Origin: Dipetalonema caudispina
Taxonomy: Eukaryota; Nematoda; Chromadorea; Rhabditida; Onchocercidae
NCBI GenBank assembly: GCA_013365325.1
Contig: JABVXV010000120.1
Location: 1 to 64,000, forward strand
Reading direction: 5' to 3'
Length of the DNA: 64,000 nt
The position numbers were made by a program, and so were the translations under genes. The notes under the pieces were generated by a model. That model ran no database searches. It had not been told where the DNA came from and saw only the letters and a program-made list of their open reading frames with translations. How positions within the stretch are numbered: position 1 is the stretch's first letter; each line of letters begins with the position of its first letter. Below are positions 47,201 through 60,307 of this stretch, piece after piece.

Positions 47201-49640
47201 TTATTTTTAACCTAAATTAAATGAAATTTAATTCAACTTAATAAAATTTCCAATTCTTTTACTAATCCTAAAAAAAGTTAATGAATTCGTTTAAAACAAA
47301 GAGTTAATAACTGAATCATCGAAATATGTAATGAAATCTTTTGCGAAAAACACAACATTACATTTGACAGAATGTAAACAAAATAAAAAAAAAAGAAAAA
47401 AAATTGAAAAGTCTTACTTCAAACGATTTAAGCCTTTGAATGCAAATTTTTCAATTGCATGCAGTTGATTGCAATTCTCGATTGTTAATTCTTTCAGGTC
47501 TGTGTACCTCAACCAAATGCATTTACTTATTTAATCATGTATCAAATTAATTACTTTAATTGTACAGTAATTGTAATGCAATCATTATTGATATAATTGG
47601 TAAAATACTGTTAAATAAACTTAGCAAAATTTTAATAAAATTATCTATGAATTAAATTTACAATGTTAAATGAAAAATGTTGAAAAAATTGATATCTTTT
47701 TCAAACTCTTTAAAGACCATTAATATTTTGACAAGTTTGAAAAACATTGAAAAATTCTTTCGTTCCTTTTCTTTTTTTTTTTTTTTCAATAGCAATAAGT
47801 GTATGGACGTTATTATTTGAAGTTAAAGCAAAAGTCAATAAAATTTTTACCAAATCAAATTATTAACATCTGAAACTAATTTTTTTCCTTTTTTTTTTTT
47901 TTTTTTTACAACTTAAAAATACATTTTTTTTATTTACATACCATAAGTTGCATTGTTGAATTTTATATTCTTTAAAGATTTATATTTGTACTAAATTATT
48001 ATTGGAAATTTTTGAAAAAAATTGCAAATTTAGAAGGATTGTTTGTTGCATTTGTTATTGGCTAAAGAAGACTGAAAAGTATATTTGCATATCAAATTTA
48101 TTGAAACGCTATGATCTGAACAATTTTTCTTTCCGCTTTTCTAACAAATTTCATTCAATGAAAATTATTATTAATTATTATTCATTTGAAATGAATATTA
48201 GTACACAAATACATTTATTCATTTGTGTTGAAGTGAAAGTACATTTTGAGTACAGAAAATTTTTTTATTTATTTATTCATTTTATTCTATTAATTCATTT
48301 TAAAGCTCTAAAATTTAACTTAAACATGCTAAAATTCATTTTTGATATAGTCTCGTTAAATGATACATCGATATAATTCAATACATTTCGGATATAATTA
48401 TTCATTTTCTTTCGCTTAGCAGAATATTGAAGCAAAATTGTTTTAATTGTTTCACTTTAATAGTGTACATTGTTTNNNNNNNNNNNNNNNNNNNNNNNNN
48501 NNNNNNNNNNNNNNNNNNNNNNNNNNNNNNNNNNNNNNNNNNNNNNNNNNNNNNNNNNNNNNNNNNNNNNNNNNNGTTAAATGATACATCGATATAATTC
48601 AATACATTTCGGATATAATTATTCATTTTCTTTCGCTTAGCAGAATATTGAAGCAAAATTGTTTTAATTGTTTCACTTTAATAGTGTACATTGTTTGTTT
48701 GATTTGAGTAAGCTTTAGCCAAATAGGCCAGATATAACATTTTCTATAAAATCCTAAAAGGTTTTATGGAAAAACATTTAAAATACCTTTTAAAAGCACC
48801 CTTTTGAATGACTTGAAGGGATGAATTTTTAATGCGTAAAGCTCGAATTTTTGTTGGCCATAAAATGGGTATTCGTTCGAAATTAGCTCCTTCACAATCA
48901 GCCTGAAAATTTAACCTTATATCTGAAAATTGAGCAAATTTAAAATATCAATTTTTACAATAAAATTTCACTGATTCATTTAAAATATACGAGAAGGCTT
49001 CCTTTTTTTTTTTTTTATTTTTTAAAATCTTTTTATTAAGCGGAAAATTTTATCGACTTTGATATTTTTGCATTAAATTTTTATGTTAAATCAATGTTTC
49101 CGATGCAAAATTTTGAAGGAGCAAAAAGGAATCATATAGAATGGTTTAGTGATGATTCAGAAATTTGAAAACTTTACAATAATTCCTAAATTTCTATTGT
49201 TTAATTCGCTTTCTTATCATTTGATATTTGGTCAAATCTTTTGAATAGAACTGCTGCAAGTTAAAAAAAAATAAAATAAAAATAAAACATGCCAGGCTTT
49301 TCTGTGTTTGAAATTCATTCGTTCAGTTTATGATGTTGAAATTTTTTTTTTTTTTTTTTTTTTGAAATTTGAACTTCTTATTTCTTATTCTCATAAATAT
49401 TCTTAATTTGATTCTTTCTTTCTCTTCCTCTCGCTCTCTTTCTCTTTTTACAATTCTTACTATTACACTTCTATATTTATTTAATGAATGATTAAATTTT
49501 GAATTTAAATAAAACGAACTAACCATTTCGGAATTTTCACAATAGCAATTATTTGGACAATGCGGTGATTCGGATGTACTAATTTGTGAAGAACATGAAA
49601 TAATCAGTAAGAATGATATGATAAAGAGTACAGTCAACAT
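44209..49640 (-). CDS. Secreted or GPI-anchored LRR protein (eight exons, 379 aa)
   Basis: Exons (minus): 49640-49524, 48902-48787, 47507-47418, 46385-46251, 46063-45908, 45449-45380, 45218-44946, 44391-44209; 1140 nt in frame. Signal peptide (MLTVLFIISFLLIISCSS), N-cap CPNNCYC at residues 28-34, then about seven LRRs: ALRIKNSSLQVIQKGAF, LKELTIENCNQLHAIEKFAF, GLRIQLINNNFNRIRQGLF, and later IGEIIIERNNIQHLEMEAL. The C-cap begins DNILYCSCFINWLKHIN, an LRRCT-type CxC...W motif, with further Cys in exon 8. A hydrophobic C-terminus (FITIFCLFIIVFYTKSL) follows Ser/Thr/Asn-rich residues, which suits a GPI-anchor signal. It probably acts at the cell surface. The 100-N gap falls inside intron 2 and does not interrupt coding sequence, unless an unseen phase-neutral exon lies in it. 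Confidence 0.9.
48355..48475. repeat. 121-bp direct repeat, left copy, abutting the N gap
   Basis: This sequence, starting GTTAAATGATACATCG and ending TACATTGTTT, recurs without differences at 48576-48696 on the other side of the gap. It looks like the same genomic segment present at the ends of two contigs. Confidence 0.95.
48476..48575. other. Assembly gap (100 N)
   Basis: Exactly 100 N, a conventional placeholder length for a gap of unknown size, inside intron 2 of the LRR gene. Confidence 1.
48576..48696. repeat. 121-bp direct repeat, right copy, abutting the N gap
   Basis: Identical to 48355-48475 as far as I can read by eye. See the gap entry for its meaning. Confidence 0.95.
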
Positions 49641-51450
49641 TTCATTTCACATCATCAGATTCCATTTCAATTTTTCGCATTCCTATCCATCTATACATTG
49701 CAATTATTTTAGCTGCTGAACGAATACTGTAAAATAATTGAAACTATGTAGCAATTTCAATGAAAATTCATTATTGATGATCAACATGGTATACATCGAA
49801 ATGTATTGATCTGATCTATGTAAGCATCGAATGATTAATGTGATAGTGATTGATTATGTCGGATTGTTTCATCTGAGAATGATCGAAAGACGAAAAAAAA
49901 AAAAATAAATATTTGTGAAGAATTTTCCTTTTTTTTTTTTCTTTTTCAACAACATCCTGATATTCTCAATTTAGCTAAAGTTTTTGTCAGTTAGCTAAGA
50001 AATAACAATTAGCAAAATTTTGCTGCACTTTTTCTATGCTATTCAGAAAAAAATTGTTTCGTAGAATTTCAAAATTTTTAAAAAATTTGATCAATTTCCA
50101 TTTTTATTACAAATTTAATTTAATTCAATGTATATTTAAATAATTTATAACAATGGTAAAATTCATCAAAATGTATTTTATTTCTATTCAAATAAAATGT
50201 TAACTACCAGTATCCTCAATAATCTTAGGCCTATTATTGAGTGTAAAATATATTCAATGAGACAATTTAGCTTCTTAATTTTTTCCTATCAAAGATCACT
50301 TAATTTGTTAGTTTTACATTTCAATATTATTTTTAAAAAAGGAACAAAAAAAAAAAGTAAATAAAAAGTTTAGAAAGAGGAAGAAAGAGATGAAAATTGG
50401 TAAATCTTATGCGTTTTTTTGTTTTTTTGTTTTTTTCATCTAATTCAAAATAAAACATATCAGAAGGAAACATAAGAATATATTGAATTAGAGTTGAATT
50501 AAGTGTATCACATTTACTTTATGGAATCTTAAGAGATACTTCACGAATCTTTCAAAATTACTCACTCATACATCGATCATCATATCCATAAAGCTATCTA
50601 TTATTGATCACAAACAACACTCCACAATAAATCATTTATTGCAATTATTGGAAATTTTGCAAATGCTGCTATTAACTAGGCCTAATTACTTCAGTTTAAT
50701 AATAATAAATCGAATGTCTTAATTAGATAAACTGAAAAAAAAAAAAAAAAAAAGGAAAAACAATTAATGCTTGCCAAGTTATTTCTCATTTCTCGAAAAT
50801 AATGTATCTGTTACAAAATAGGATTTAAAATTTTTTAAATCATTTTTAGGAACAATTGAAAATTTCTCCTAATTTTGATAGGAAAAGAAAAAAAAAAAAG
50901 TTGTACTAAAGAGGAATGATTATAAAACAGATTATAATACGTAATAAATTTTATAATGAAAAAATTTTTTTGTCAAACAATGAATGAGCTTTTTTGATGA
51001 AATTACAGGTGAGTAAATTTATCGTAAAAATATTTTTTGTTTTTAAACATTGAAAATTAGCAACGATTGCAATGATAGGATATTTTCGATGAAATTCAAT
51101 AAAATATTTCGAAATGTAAAAATTAATTGAAATCATATTTCAACAAAATTTAGCTAATCACATTCAAATAAATGACTAAACAAAGTTCAGCAATTTTCTT
51201 CACAATTTTGATGGAAGAAAATATTTCCTTCCAATTCATCATATTCTCTTCACAATAACTTTCAACAAATAGCGCCATCTTTCTACCTCACTCATTCGTA
51301 TTGCGCCATTTTTTTTTTTTTTTTTTTTTTTTCACAATTTTCGAGGCAGCAAACAAATTTAATAACGAAATCTTTTTCCGCAAATTCATCGAAAAGAAGA
51401 AAAAAAAATTTTTTTTTTTTTTCTTTCTTTACTCGTAAATAACTTGGCCA

Positions 51451-51499
51451 ATGTGTCTGTATCTGTGTGTGTGTCTGTCTGTGTCTGTGTGTGTGTGTT
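51451..51499. repeat. (TG)n / TGTC microsatellite
   Basis: Imperfect TG and TGTC repeats in intergenic DNA. Confidence 0.85.
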
Positions 51500-53063
51500 C
51501 CTTCAACATCTGTTTCATAGTTATTTTTTTTGAAATGAACGATGAAATAAATGAAAATTTTACAAAATTTTAAGTTTGTAAACAAATTAATGCAATTAGC
51601 ATTTTTTTTCTATCAAAAGTATACTTTTAGGTTATTCAAAAATTTATGAAATAATAATTTTTAAAAATTACTACAAGTTAAAATATCAATAAAAGTGTAT
51701 AGTATTTGAGTTAGAAAAATTTTTGTTTATTAAGACATTTGTTGTAAAATCTTAGAATTTCTTTTTTTTACATAATATTGCGAATATTTTTTCCAGATTA
51801 TTTGTGGTAAAAAAATTATGGAAAATTTAAACTTAGATGGAAAGCGAATACAGTAAAATCTTTATGAAGCTAATACAATAGATCTTTGACCTTTAATTGA
51901 ACTCAACTTTCATCATCATTTCAAAGTCTAAACAATATAATAATATTTCATACAATTCATATTAGAATTTTTACGAATAATATATTAAAATTTAATTACT
52001 ACATAATGTTGTACTTTTCCATATCCTAAATCCTATAATTAATCAAAAATTCTATAAATAATTAAAACTTAGGATTACAACACATTTCATTTAACATTAT
52101 CCATTAATCTATATTATAGTATTATGAAACAATTAGGTATTGTAAAAAAGATTTTAAATTATATGAAATTACTAAAAAGAAAAAACAACAACAACAACAA
52201 CACGATTTATAAATTGATTTCAACGAAAAGCTATACTATGCTCTTTTTCTTTTTTTTGTAAAACTAATAGAAGAAACTAAAATGAAATCAGACAATCCTG
52301 TTGTTACAACTTTTCTTGTTCATTTTTTAGTTTTAGTTAAAAAATTACATTCTTCTCTATCGTTAAATACTTATCTCTATCATTTGATTTAAATTCATTT
52401 GTAATTATGTACAAAAATTTTTTTTTAAAAAAAAAAAAGCGAAACTTTATCAAATTTAAAATTAACTTTTATTATTTATAATGATAAAAATTGATTTAGT
52501 TTGTATGAGAAAATATTTTCGGAAATTTTTTAGAAAGATTATTTTAGTTTAATGAAATTTACTGTATTATGAATTATTTTTGGAAATGTTGATTAGTTCT
52601 GTATTATAACTATGAGTAATATCAATCAATCAAATAATTCAAAAAAGGAATGAAATTGAATAGTTTAAATTGAATTAAAAGAATTTGCAGTAGTTAGGGT
52701 AATCAGAGAATGCGTAAGTGTTAATAATAGCATAAATAAAAGTTCAAGTAAACAAATATATCATCAATATTAGTGAAACAAAAAAATAGGTAAATTCTAT
52801 TTTTATAGGCATATAATTGAAATACTTAAATGTTTTTTTTTAATCATTCTTTTCATTCCTTTTTTACAATTAAATTTTATATGGTGTCAGTATGTTTGTT
52901 GTTCTTATTTTAATTACTATTTTATTCATAAAATATTTCATTATTCATGTAAAATAGAAAAAGAGCCTAGTAAATGTTGATTAGCCTAAACAAACAATAA
53001 TATTAAATTGGTTTTTGCTAGTGTAATGATCAAAAATTCGTTAGCTCTGAAAATGATAGACGT

Positions 53064-53158
53064 ATACATACACATACATACATATATATTTGTATACACA
53101 CACATACATACACACACACACATACATACACACACACACATACATACACATACACACA
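53064..53158. repeat. (CA)n / (TACA)n microsatellite
   Basis: Mixed ACAT, ACATAC and CACA units over about 95 bp. It is the longest simple repeat in the window apart from homopolymers. Confidence 0.9.
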
Positions 53159-54138
53159 TTTCACTAATAAATTGACCATTTGCGCCACAGTATTGAATTT
53201 CCTAACAAAAGCTCTGATTAAAACTTCTATAAAATTGTCTGTGGAGATTTAAAAAAAAAAAAAAAAAATGTAACATTTGAAAAATTTAAAATGCTTCCAT
53301 TGATTTAAATTATTGATTTACTCTCGTCAAGATAATATCAGAAATGAACAAATAATTAGTCTTCAGGAAATAGATGACGATAATGATTTGATATGATATG
53401 GGAATTAAGTAAAATTTAGGTAAAAATTGTTATGAAGAAGCTATACATCACTTCGGCTATATTAATTATCAATTCCTGAAAAAAAAAAAAAAAAACTGAA
53501 TTTCGACATTCCGGATAGACATACAATAAAAACAATTCCTGTTTGCTTCTCAATTATAAATAGCATATTTGCTAAGATTGATTCATCATTAATCAAGTAT
53601 TCATTAATTGATCAGAGTAAAGTTAATTAATTTAATCTTCAAAGATGATATTATTGCTTTATAGAATGAAATTTCGGAAACTTTTAAGAAACGAAATAAT
53701 CTCTTTCCACAAAATAAATCATCACATTTTGCATTTTTTTAAATTACTAAACTAAATTTAATCTATGAACAATAATGAAAAAATTTTATTAAATTTTAAA
53801 ATAAAAAACACAATAAAAATAATTGCAAAATCATATAATCATTTGCTAACGAAAATAAAAAGTTTTGCTTTTCTTTTCTTTTTGAAACAAAATAAATTTA
53901 AAAAAATGAAATTTAAATTTAAATCAAACAAAGCAAATAGAAACCTATGCAATAGTGTGCCAATATCATAAATTAATAGGAAATATTTATTTTTGGTGGA
54001 TAAGTAACGATGTAAAAAAAAAAAAAAATGTGAGAGAAAAACAGAAAATTTATGTCCGTTTTTTCTTTTTCTTCCGGATGCACTGAGTAATTGATAATTT
54101 TCCATTGGTGCATTTCATTTCTGAGTTCAATCTTCTAT

Positions 54139-54187
54139 TCTTTCTCTCTCTTTCTCTCTCTCTCTCTCCCCCTCTCTCTCTCTCTCT
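54139..54187. repeat. (TC)n microsatellite
   Basis: TC dinucleotides with a few extra T and C bases. Confidence 0.9.
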
Positions 54188-56279
54188 AATGATAATATTG
54201 TGAGCTATAAGTTTGATTCAATTCAGAAATAAATTTGTGCAGAATGAATTGCAATTATTATTTGTTATAAAGAAATTGAATGAATAAAATAGAAATGTGA
54301 ATAATTTTTAAAATGTAACTTCAGGATGGATTTCTCTAAAAAGGTATTAATTGTTGAAATTTTTCATTTAATATTATATATCATCTATTAGGTGCTTTTT
54401 GATTATTTAATTTTAACATACAGTAATGTTCCGTTTTTTTTTTTCCCCCTAAAACTATCAGAAATGTATTTCAGTTAAAAATTTGACACTTTATTAGACA
54501 TTTCTTATCATAAATTAGAATAGAAATTTCAGGTCGAATTTCTGTACAGAAATAAAATCAAAATTTCAAATGAAATGTTATGAAATATTAAGGATGAAAT
54601 GATATTTGCAAATATTTCAATAATTTAAGTTAAGAAATGAATTTAGTAAATTGTGAAATGTGATTAAAGCTAATAAAATAAACACAAAAAAAGGTATGTA
54701 TCAAAAAAATGAATCTATTAAAAGGAATTATAATTTTAGAAAAGAAATGATAACTACCAAGTTGAATAGATAGATCATAATAATTGAAAAGCTGTCAATA
54801 ATTTTCAGCAAGATAAGATGATACCTGCCAGATTAGTATGCTAACAAATGTTAGCATAGATGGGGATAATTTGAAAGATTACAAGTGTATTTAACTTGAA
54901 ATAGGATAATTTTCAATGTTAAAATGGTGGACAATAACAGTTGTCCTAATGGAATATATTGTAAAATGGTTTAGTTCATTTTCACACAGAAACAATTGGT
55001 AAATGAAAATTTGTTTTTGAACAGTAATTTAATTTAAAAATTTAATAAATATTATCTATTACAATATACTATTCATTTAATTCATTTTCATTTAATGAAA
55101 AAAAAAAAAACACTAGTTTTTTTTTGATTAAAAAATTCGCGAAATATTTTTAAAAAAGTAATAATCAAATAGATTTGTATGAAATGAGAATTTTTTTTTC
55201 TCTCTCTCTCTCTTTCATCGGCTAAAATAATTCAGGCAAAAATTCACAGCATACACAGCTGAAATAATAAAACTATGTAATAGGGTATATTGAAAGTGAA
55301 AGATTTAAAAATGGTGAAGTAAAATATTAATTGAATAAGAAGATGTACGGACAGCTGACCTTCAATGAAGCAGGATATCGTCTTTCATTTTCATTCCCAT
55401 CTCTGTTGATATTGCAACTATAGGAAATTTGTGGAAGTAAGAAATGTTGTAGTAAGAAGATTTTAAAATGAATTTAATCAATTCAACATTGGTTACTTTA
55501 TAAATTATTTTAATTTATTGTAACTCAAAAAAAAAAAAAAAAAACAACAACGATTGAAATTCTTACTAACATCCTGCAATTAATCCTTGTAAAACATTTT
55601 CAATTACATTTTTTTTTTTTTGATTTTTATAAATGCTAACAATTGATTGAATCAATTCAACGAAATTTTTGCTTAAATCATTTGAACATTTCACATAATT
55701 AATTCATTAATTATTGATAGTAACTAAATTACAGCAAAGAAACGAGCAAATATCGATGAATTTTTTAAAATTGTTACTTCTATAAATTCATCCATTAAAT
55801 TTCAAAAAAATTTTTCCTGAAAAATTGGAAGCGAAAAAAAAAAAATTAGTAATAAAAGTTTATCTATCTTACCAACTTAATTTTCTGAAGGAAAAGTGAT
55901 AATAATATTTGGACAATATGACGATAAATAAATAGATTCAACTAAAGGAAGTGCAAAGAAGATTTGTTATTGGTAGCAAATGTAAACATTGTCAAATATT
56001 AATTAAAGTCTATGGATAGCTCTCAATATATTGCTAGTTTCTTATAGCAATACACATTTTTGAATCTAATAAAAGTATTAATTTTAGAATTTTTTTTTTT
56101 TTTTTTTTTTCTCCTCAATTTTGACAATTGCAATAAGAAGTAATGAAATTACTAAATTCGAAAAGGAATGTGTAATGGAAGTATTGCAGTGTTAACATTA
56201 ATTTCTCTTGTCAAATTTATACTTTTTGAATTGTAATTTTAAATCGGAATCCTAATTTTCAATTTTAAATTATAAATTC

Positions 56280-56456
56280 TAGCTTCGGTTGGAATTCCGA
56301 TCCAATCTAGTAGTCCTGACAGAGACGAGAAGTTGCATAGTGGTACTGTGATCATTTCAGTGATCTTCTTGTTGGTTTGAAACCGAAGAATCTTTTGCAA
56401 GGGGATGGGAATTCGTTTCGTCACTCAATTTGTTTGGGTTACCGGGATAATAAGGT
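56280..56456. other. GC-richer island with nested inverted repeats (candidate structured RNA)
   Basis: CTTCGGTT at 56283-56290 is the exact reverse complement of AACCGAAG at 56380-56387. Between them are GATCA...TGATC (six-base loop, about 56350-56365), CGAGAAG paired with CTTCTTG with one wobble, and TTGGA...TCCAA. The last overlaps the outer stem by two bases. I do not recognise any tRNA, snRNA, SRP or spliced-leader RNA signature, so this is only a candidate. The minus-strand frame across it (56239-56424) is probably incidental. Confidence 0.25.
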
Positions 56457-56948
56457 TAAGTCTGTGGTAATTATTATTTTTAAGCTTAATTTATTGTTTT
56501 ATTTGTAAGATAAGATATTTGCTTTGATAAGAAATAATCAATTTCTCACGTTAGAATCACGTAATTTTAGAAATTGATGTGAAATTTGGGCGTTGTGTTC
56601 GAGTACTCGAAATAAACGCTGCAATGAACTTATTACAATCTTCACATTCTTTTTCTTTTCATTTTAAGATCTTTTGATATGTTATGGAAAAGTTAGAATT
56701 AGAAAGTTGCCAGCTCATGGTGTAATTAGTGATGTAATCAATATGTTATGGTATAATCAGTATCTCTGATATGAACTGGATGGAATGATGTAACAATGGA
56801 TTTATGATGCAGATTATGTAGGATACGCAAATGCACTACTAGTGTATTCATCTCGTTTATGTCAAATTGAATTTTGTATTGTTGTCCACTACGGTTCACA
56901 TGACAATTTTCTGCATGAATGGAGCGGTAGATAATCAATAAATGTTTT

Positions 56949-56950
56949 AG
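56949..56950 (+). promoter_or_regulatory. Likely trans-splice acceptor upstream of the RNPS1-like gene
   Basis: ATGTTTTAG ends here, 12 nt before the ATG at 56963. Confidence 0.55.
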
Positions 56951-56962
56951 ATTTGATTCGAA

Positions 56963-59112
56963 ATGGTTGAAGGAAAGCCGACCGAAAGAGAAAATAAGAA
57001 GGAAGTGAAGAGACGGCGTGAATCGAGCAGTAGTTCTTCTTCGGATAGCTCGTCTGACTCTTCCGAAAGTTCATCGTTTAGTGATTCTTCCTCGACGTCA
57101 CGCTCTGGCACAACGACGAGTTCAGAATCTTCCAGATCGCCTACTCCCAGAAAAACAACTAAAGGTATTCAGTTCATTGTATCTCTGGTAGCTGTGATCA
57201 TTTTAACCTTGGAGAACCTTGCCTTAGGAATTAGTGTATCTCCGGGCTGTCTTTGTGATGTAGCCAAACATGGCATGATCTATTCCTCATTCTAGCTAGC
57301 TTGGACTAATTCAACGACTACATGACTTTTTTTGACCTGAACTTAGTTCCTTAAGTCTTGATGAATAATTCTAGAGCAGTATTTTCACTATTCCTGCTAT
57401 AAAATTCTAGAACAACAATTTCGCAGGATTTCGAATTCCATATTTCAACTAGAATTGTGCTTAGGCAATGAAAGAGAATTTAAGTAGGGAAGTAAAAAAA
57501 AATCAATAGGTTTCTATTTACACTTTGCCTACTACAAACGATTAGAAAGTAAAGTATGCACCTTTGCTCCTTCTTTCTTTCATGACCGAGTTTTACCTTC
57601 CTTGTTTTTAAGGGTTTCTACCTTTGTTTTGCTTGGTAGAAGAGAACTATATTTAGATAGAGCACGAAGTCCAACTCGGCGTTCGCGTTCACCTAGAACT
57701 GGTGCACGAGCAGAGCGTAGTGAAAAGGCGGTTATCGCATCCTCTCGTCGGTCACCGACTCCGGAACGACGTCGGCGACGTTCATCACCATCTCCAAAAC
57801 GACGACCATCACCGTCACCTAAGAGACGAGATCGAAGTGGTAGCCGAGATAGACGTAACCGTTCGCGTTCGCGAGAGCGTAAGGTAGTTTTTTACACTTC
57901 ATGGTTTTTGAGGTTTAAAAATGCTTATTATGTCGTTAATTATATCAGGACTGTGTAAACATTAAATGAGGACTATCTAATAAACATGACAAATGAGAAT
58001 AGCTTGACAATTAGTTTTATTTTATTGTCAGTTTTAAAAGATCTTCAATTCCAGGCAAGTCCAGTACGCAAAGCAACTCCACCGCCGCGTCGTCTGTGTG
58101 TGCGTAATTTGAGTCGCAATGTTACAAAGGAACATTTGTCGGAAATTTTTAGTGTCTATGGAACTTTAAAAACCTGTGAATTACCTATGGATCGACAACA
58201 CACACATCTTGGCAGAGGTTTTTGCTTTTTTAGTTTCACATCACAACTTACTTTCCTTGCAAAGTTATTACAAGTTCAAAATTACACACGATGCAGTAGT
58301 GTTGCTTTTTGAGTCTTGTTATTGGTTTTGATTCATCCTTTTGAAGGAAGGGTTCCGCATCAGGATGTTTCTTGTTCATTCGTATTAACTTTGTCGGTAA
58401 GAAATGTACCAAGGACTTTTTTTCCGTAGAATATTTGTATTATTTATGTTTTAAGGATATGGATACGTAGAATTCGAGCAACCAGAAGATGCGGAGAAAG
58501 CGTTGAAACACATGGACGGTGGACAGATTGATGGTCAGGAAGTCACTTGCGAACTTACACACCCACCTCGTTCTACGCTTAATGGAAGTGGAAGACGTCC
58601 GCTCTCACCACTTCGGTAAATATCTTTTCTTTGTCATCATTCACTGAATATATAAGAAAAAGGGGGTATTTGAAATCATACAAAGATTTCATAATGGTTA
58701 GGAATGGTAGCAATGGCATTTTTCAAAACGTAGCTAGAAATATTCCTGGGGGTTTCATGTAAATCGAAAAGATGCTGCTGCATGTTGCTTAGCTAAGAAG
58801 GAACAGTTGATAGATTCTTTCAAATATTTTCCTAGTTCACTTGCTCTCACTTCAGTGAATGATCAGAGTTATGCTATTATTTGGACTCTGCTGATATATG
58901 TGAATTGTCTTGCCAAGTTGGACATTTTATTTTATACTTTACTGTATTCCGGTTTTTTCAAATATGAATTCAGATTCCGTGGATTATCACCACGTAGATA
59001 TCGCAGTCCACCTCGTGCTCATGGAACTGGCGGAAACATGGTGCCATTAGGGCCAAGTCGCTTCAATCGATCTCGAAGCCGCAGTCCACGACGCCGACGC
59101 AGCCGCTCTTAA
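56963..59112 (+). CDS. RNPS1: RNPS1-like SR-related RNA-binding protein (five exons, 296 aa)
   Basis: Exons: 56963-57164, 57657-57883, 58055-58217, 58456-58615, 58974-59112; 891 nt in frame. The N-terminus is basic, then a Ser/Asp-rich tract (residues about 21-58). An RS domain in exon 2 has SPTPERRRRR and PSPSPKRR. One RRM (about 157-233) carries RNP2 LCVRNL, RNVTKEHLSEIFSVYG, RNP1 GYGYVEFE, and AEKALKHMDGGQIDGQEV, which is nearly identical to animal RNPS1. A C-terminal Arg/Ser/Pro tail ends RRRRSRS. Family knowledge: RNPS1 is a nuclear factor of the ASAP/PSAP complexes linked to the exon junction complex; it promotes splicing and marks spliced mRNA. The domain order and the diagnostic HMDGGQIDGQE segment make the call firm. 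Confidence 0.95.
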
Positions 59113-59349
59113 ATGGCTTATTATTATTTTTTCTTCTTTGTTCTTGTTCCTCTGTTTCATTTCTACCATTATTAACAAAAAAAAAAAAAAAAAGGAGAAG
59201 AATGGAGCTATTGGGGAAAAGATTTTTATGCAGCTTCGTAGCAAAACTGTAATGGATGACATTGTCAACTGAACTGTAATCTTAAGACTCAATGATTTAC
59301 ATATCGAATTTGGCAACTTGACAACGGTTCTGCAAGCTTCTGTTATATG

Positions 59350-59355
59350 AATAAA
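59350..59355 (+). terminator. Poly(A) signal of the RNPS1-like gene
   Basis: AATAAA about 240 nt past the stop, on the coding strand, in the expected position for a 3' UTR. Confidence 0.55.
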
Positions 59356-60307
59356 GCTTTTTAAAACAACTTTTGCAATTTATCATACTTATTTCCATAT
59401 CTTCTTTTACTCGTTTTTGGAGAATAAAACTTTCTAGTGACGTTTAGAAAGCAAAATAAACTAAATGATGTAATTTTGAAAGTGCACGTTTTTCCAAAAA
59501 CATGCCATAGCTTTGCATTTGCATAGCCAACAGCACTTGAAAATGCAAGATGACTGTCTGATTGATTCTAATATACAACATTTAGATGCAGCATAGTTGG
59601 AAATACATTCGCATAAGACCACAAAAGCAAAATTTGCTTACGCATATCTTTTACTCAAATTCAAAATTTGTAATACATATGTATAATGCTAATTATGACA
59701 TTGGAAATAACTTAAACCATCTGATTCAAATAATTACTTATCTGTCAGCAAGGACTAGGATATTATGTAGAGATAAAAAAGGAATAAATTTGTAGCGTAA
59801 AGTCTTACACAATACATTTAAAAGAGGACAACAGTACACATGAGCAGGAAAAGACTAGTGAAATTGTCGATGTGCAGTAATTCCTGTACAATAGACTGCT
59901 TACACTCAACCGATGTATGAAGGATTTGTATAGCATAATACGGATATACATACATGGCATTTAATGCAAACATTTTCAATTCAAAACTAAGACATATTTC
60001 TTTAGCGAAGAAAAAACTCGCAAATGTTTAAATACAAAATTTACAGTACTTACTAATTCAATTGCAATTTTCTGTTTTAATTTATCGTGCTTGTAGTAAT
60101 GCAACTTATATTTGTTTTCATATGATTCCAAAACGAAAGCAATGGAAATTCAAGCGCTTGCACTTATTTTCCAAACAACTGCGTTTGCCCATTAGCCACC
60201 GTATTTGGTAGAGTCGAGAAACTATTCCAATCATAACTTATTTTGAAGAGAATTAGAAACCCGATCAAAATATCAAAATTTTCAACAGCCAACAACTAAA
60301 TAATACC
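59356..60307. other. 3' flanks of two convergent genes
   Basis: Between RNPS1-like (plus) and DDRGK1 (minus). No coding feature supported; a 69-codon plus frame at 59586-59795 has no family likeness. Confidence 0.5.

Larger units (their letters stand above)
49641..56948. other. Gene-poor 7.3 kb region
   Basis: No exon series, tRNA or known small RNA recognised on either strand. It contains several microsatellites, long A/T tracts and, at 56280-56456, a GC-richer island with inverted repeats. The left edge carries the promoter of the LRR gene and the right edge that of the RNPS1-like gene. Confidence 0.5.

Noticed and set aside
53064..53158. Regular repeats considered as a CRISPR-like or satellite array
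   Set aside because: Units are 2-6 bp with no spacers; it is a simple CA/TACA microsatellite in a eukaryotic genome.
56738..57074. Minus-strand frames upstream of and over RNPS1 exon 1
   Set aside because: No family likeness or splice context; the second is antisense to the Ser-rich RNPS1 exon.
57702..57887. Alternative plus frame rich in His and Arg
   Set aside because: Frame shadow of the RS-repeat exon of the RNPS1-like gene.
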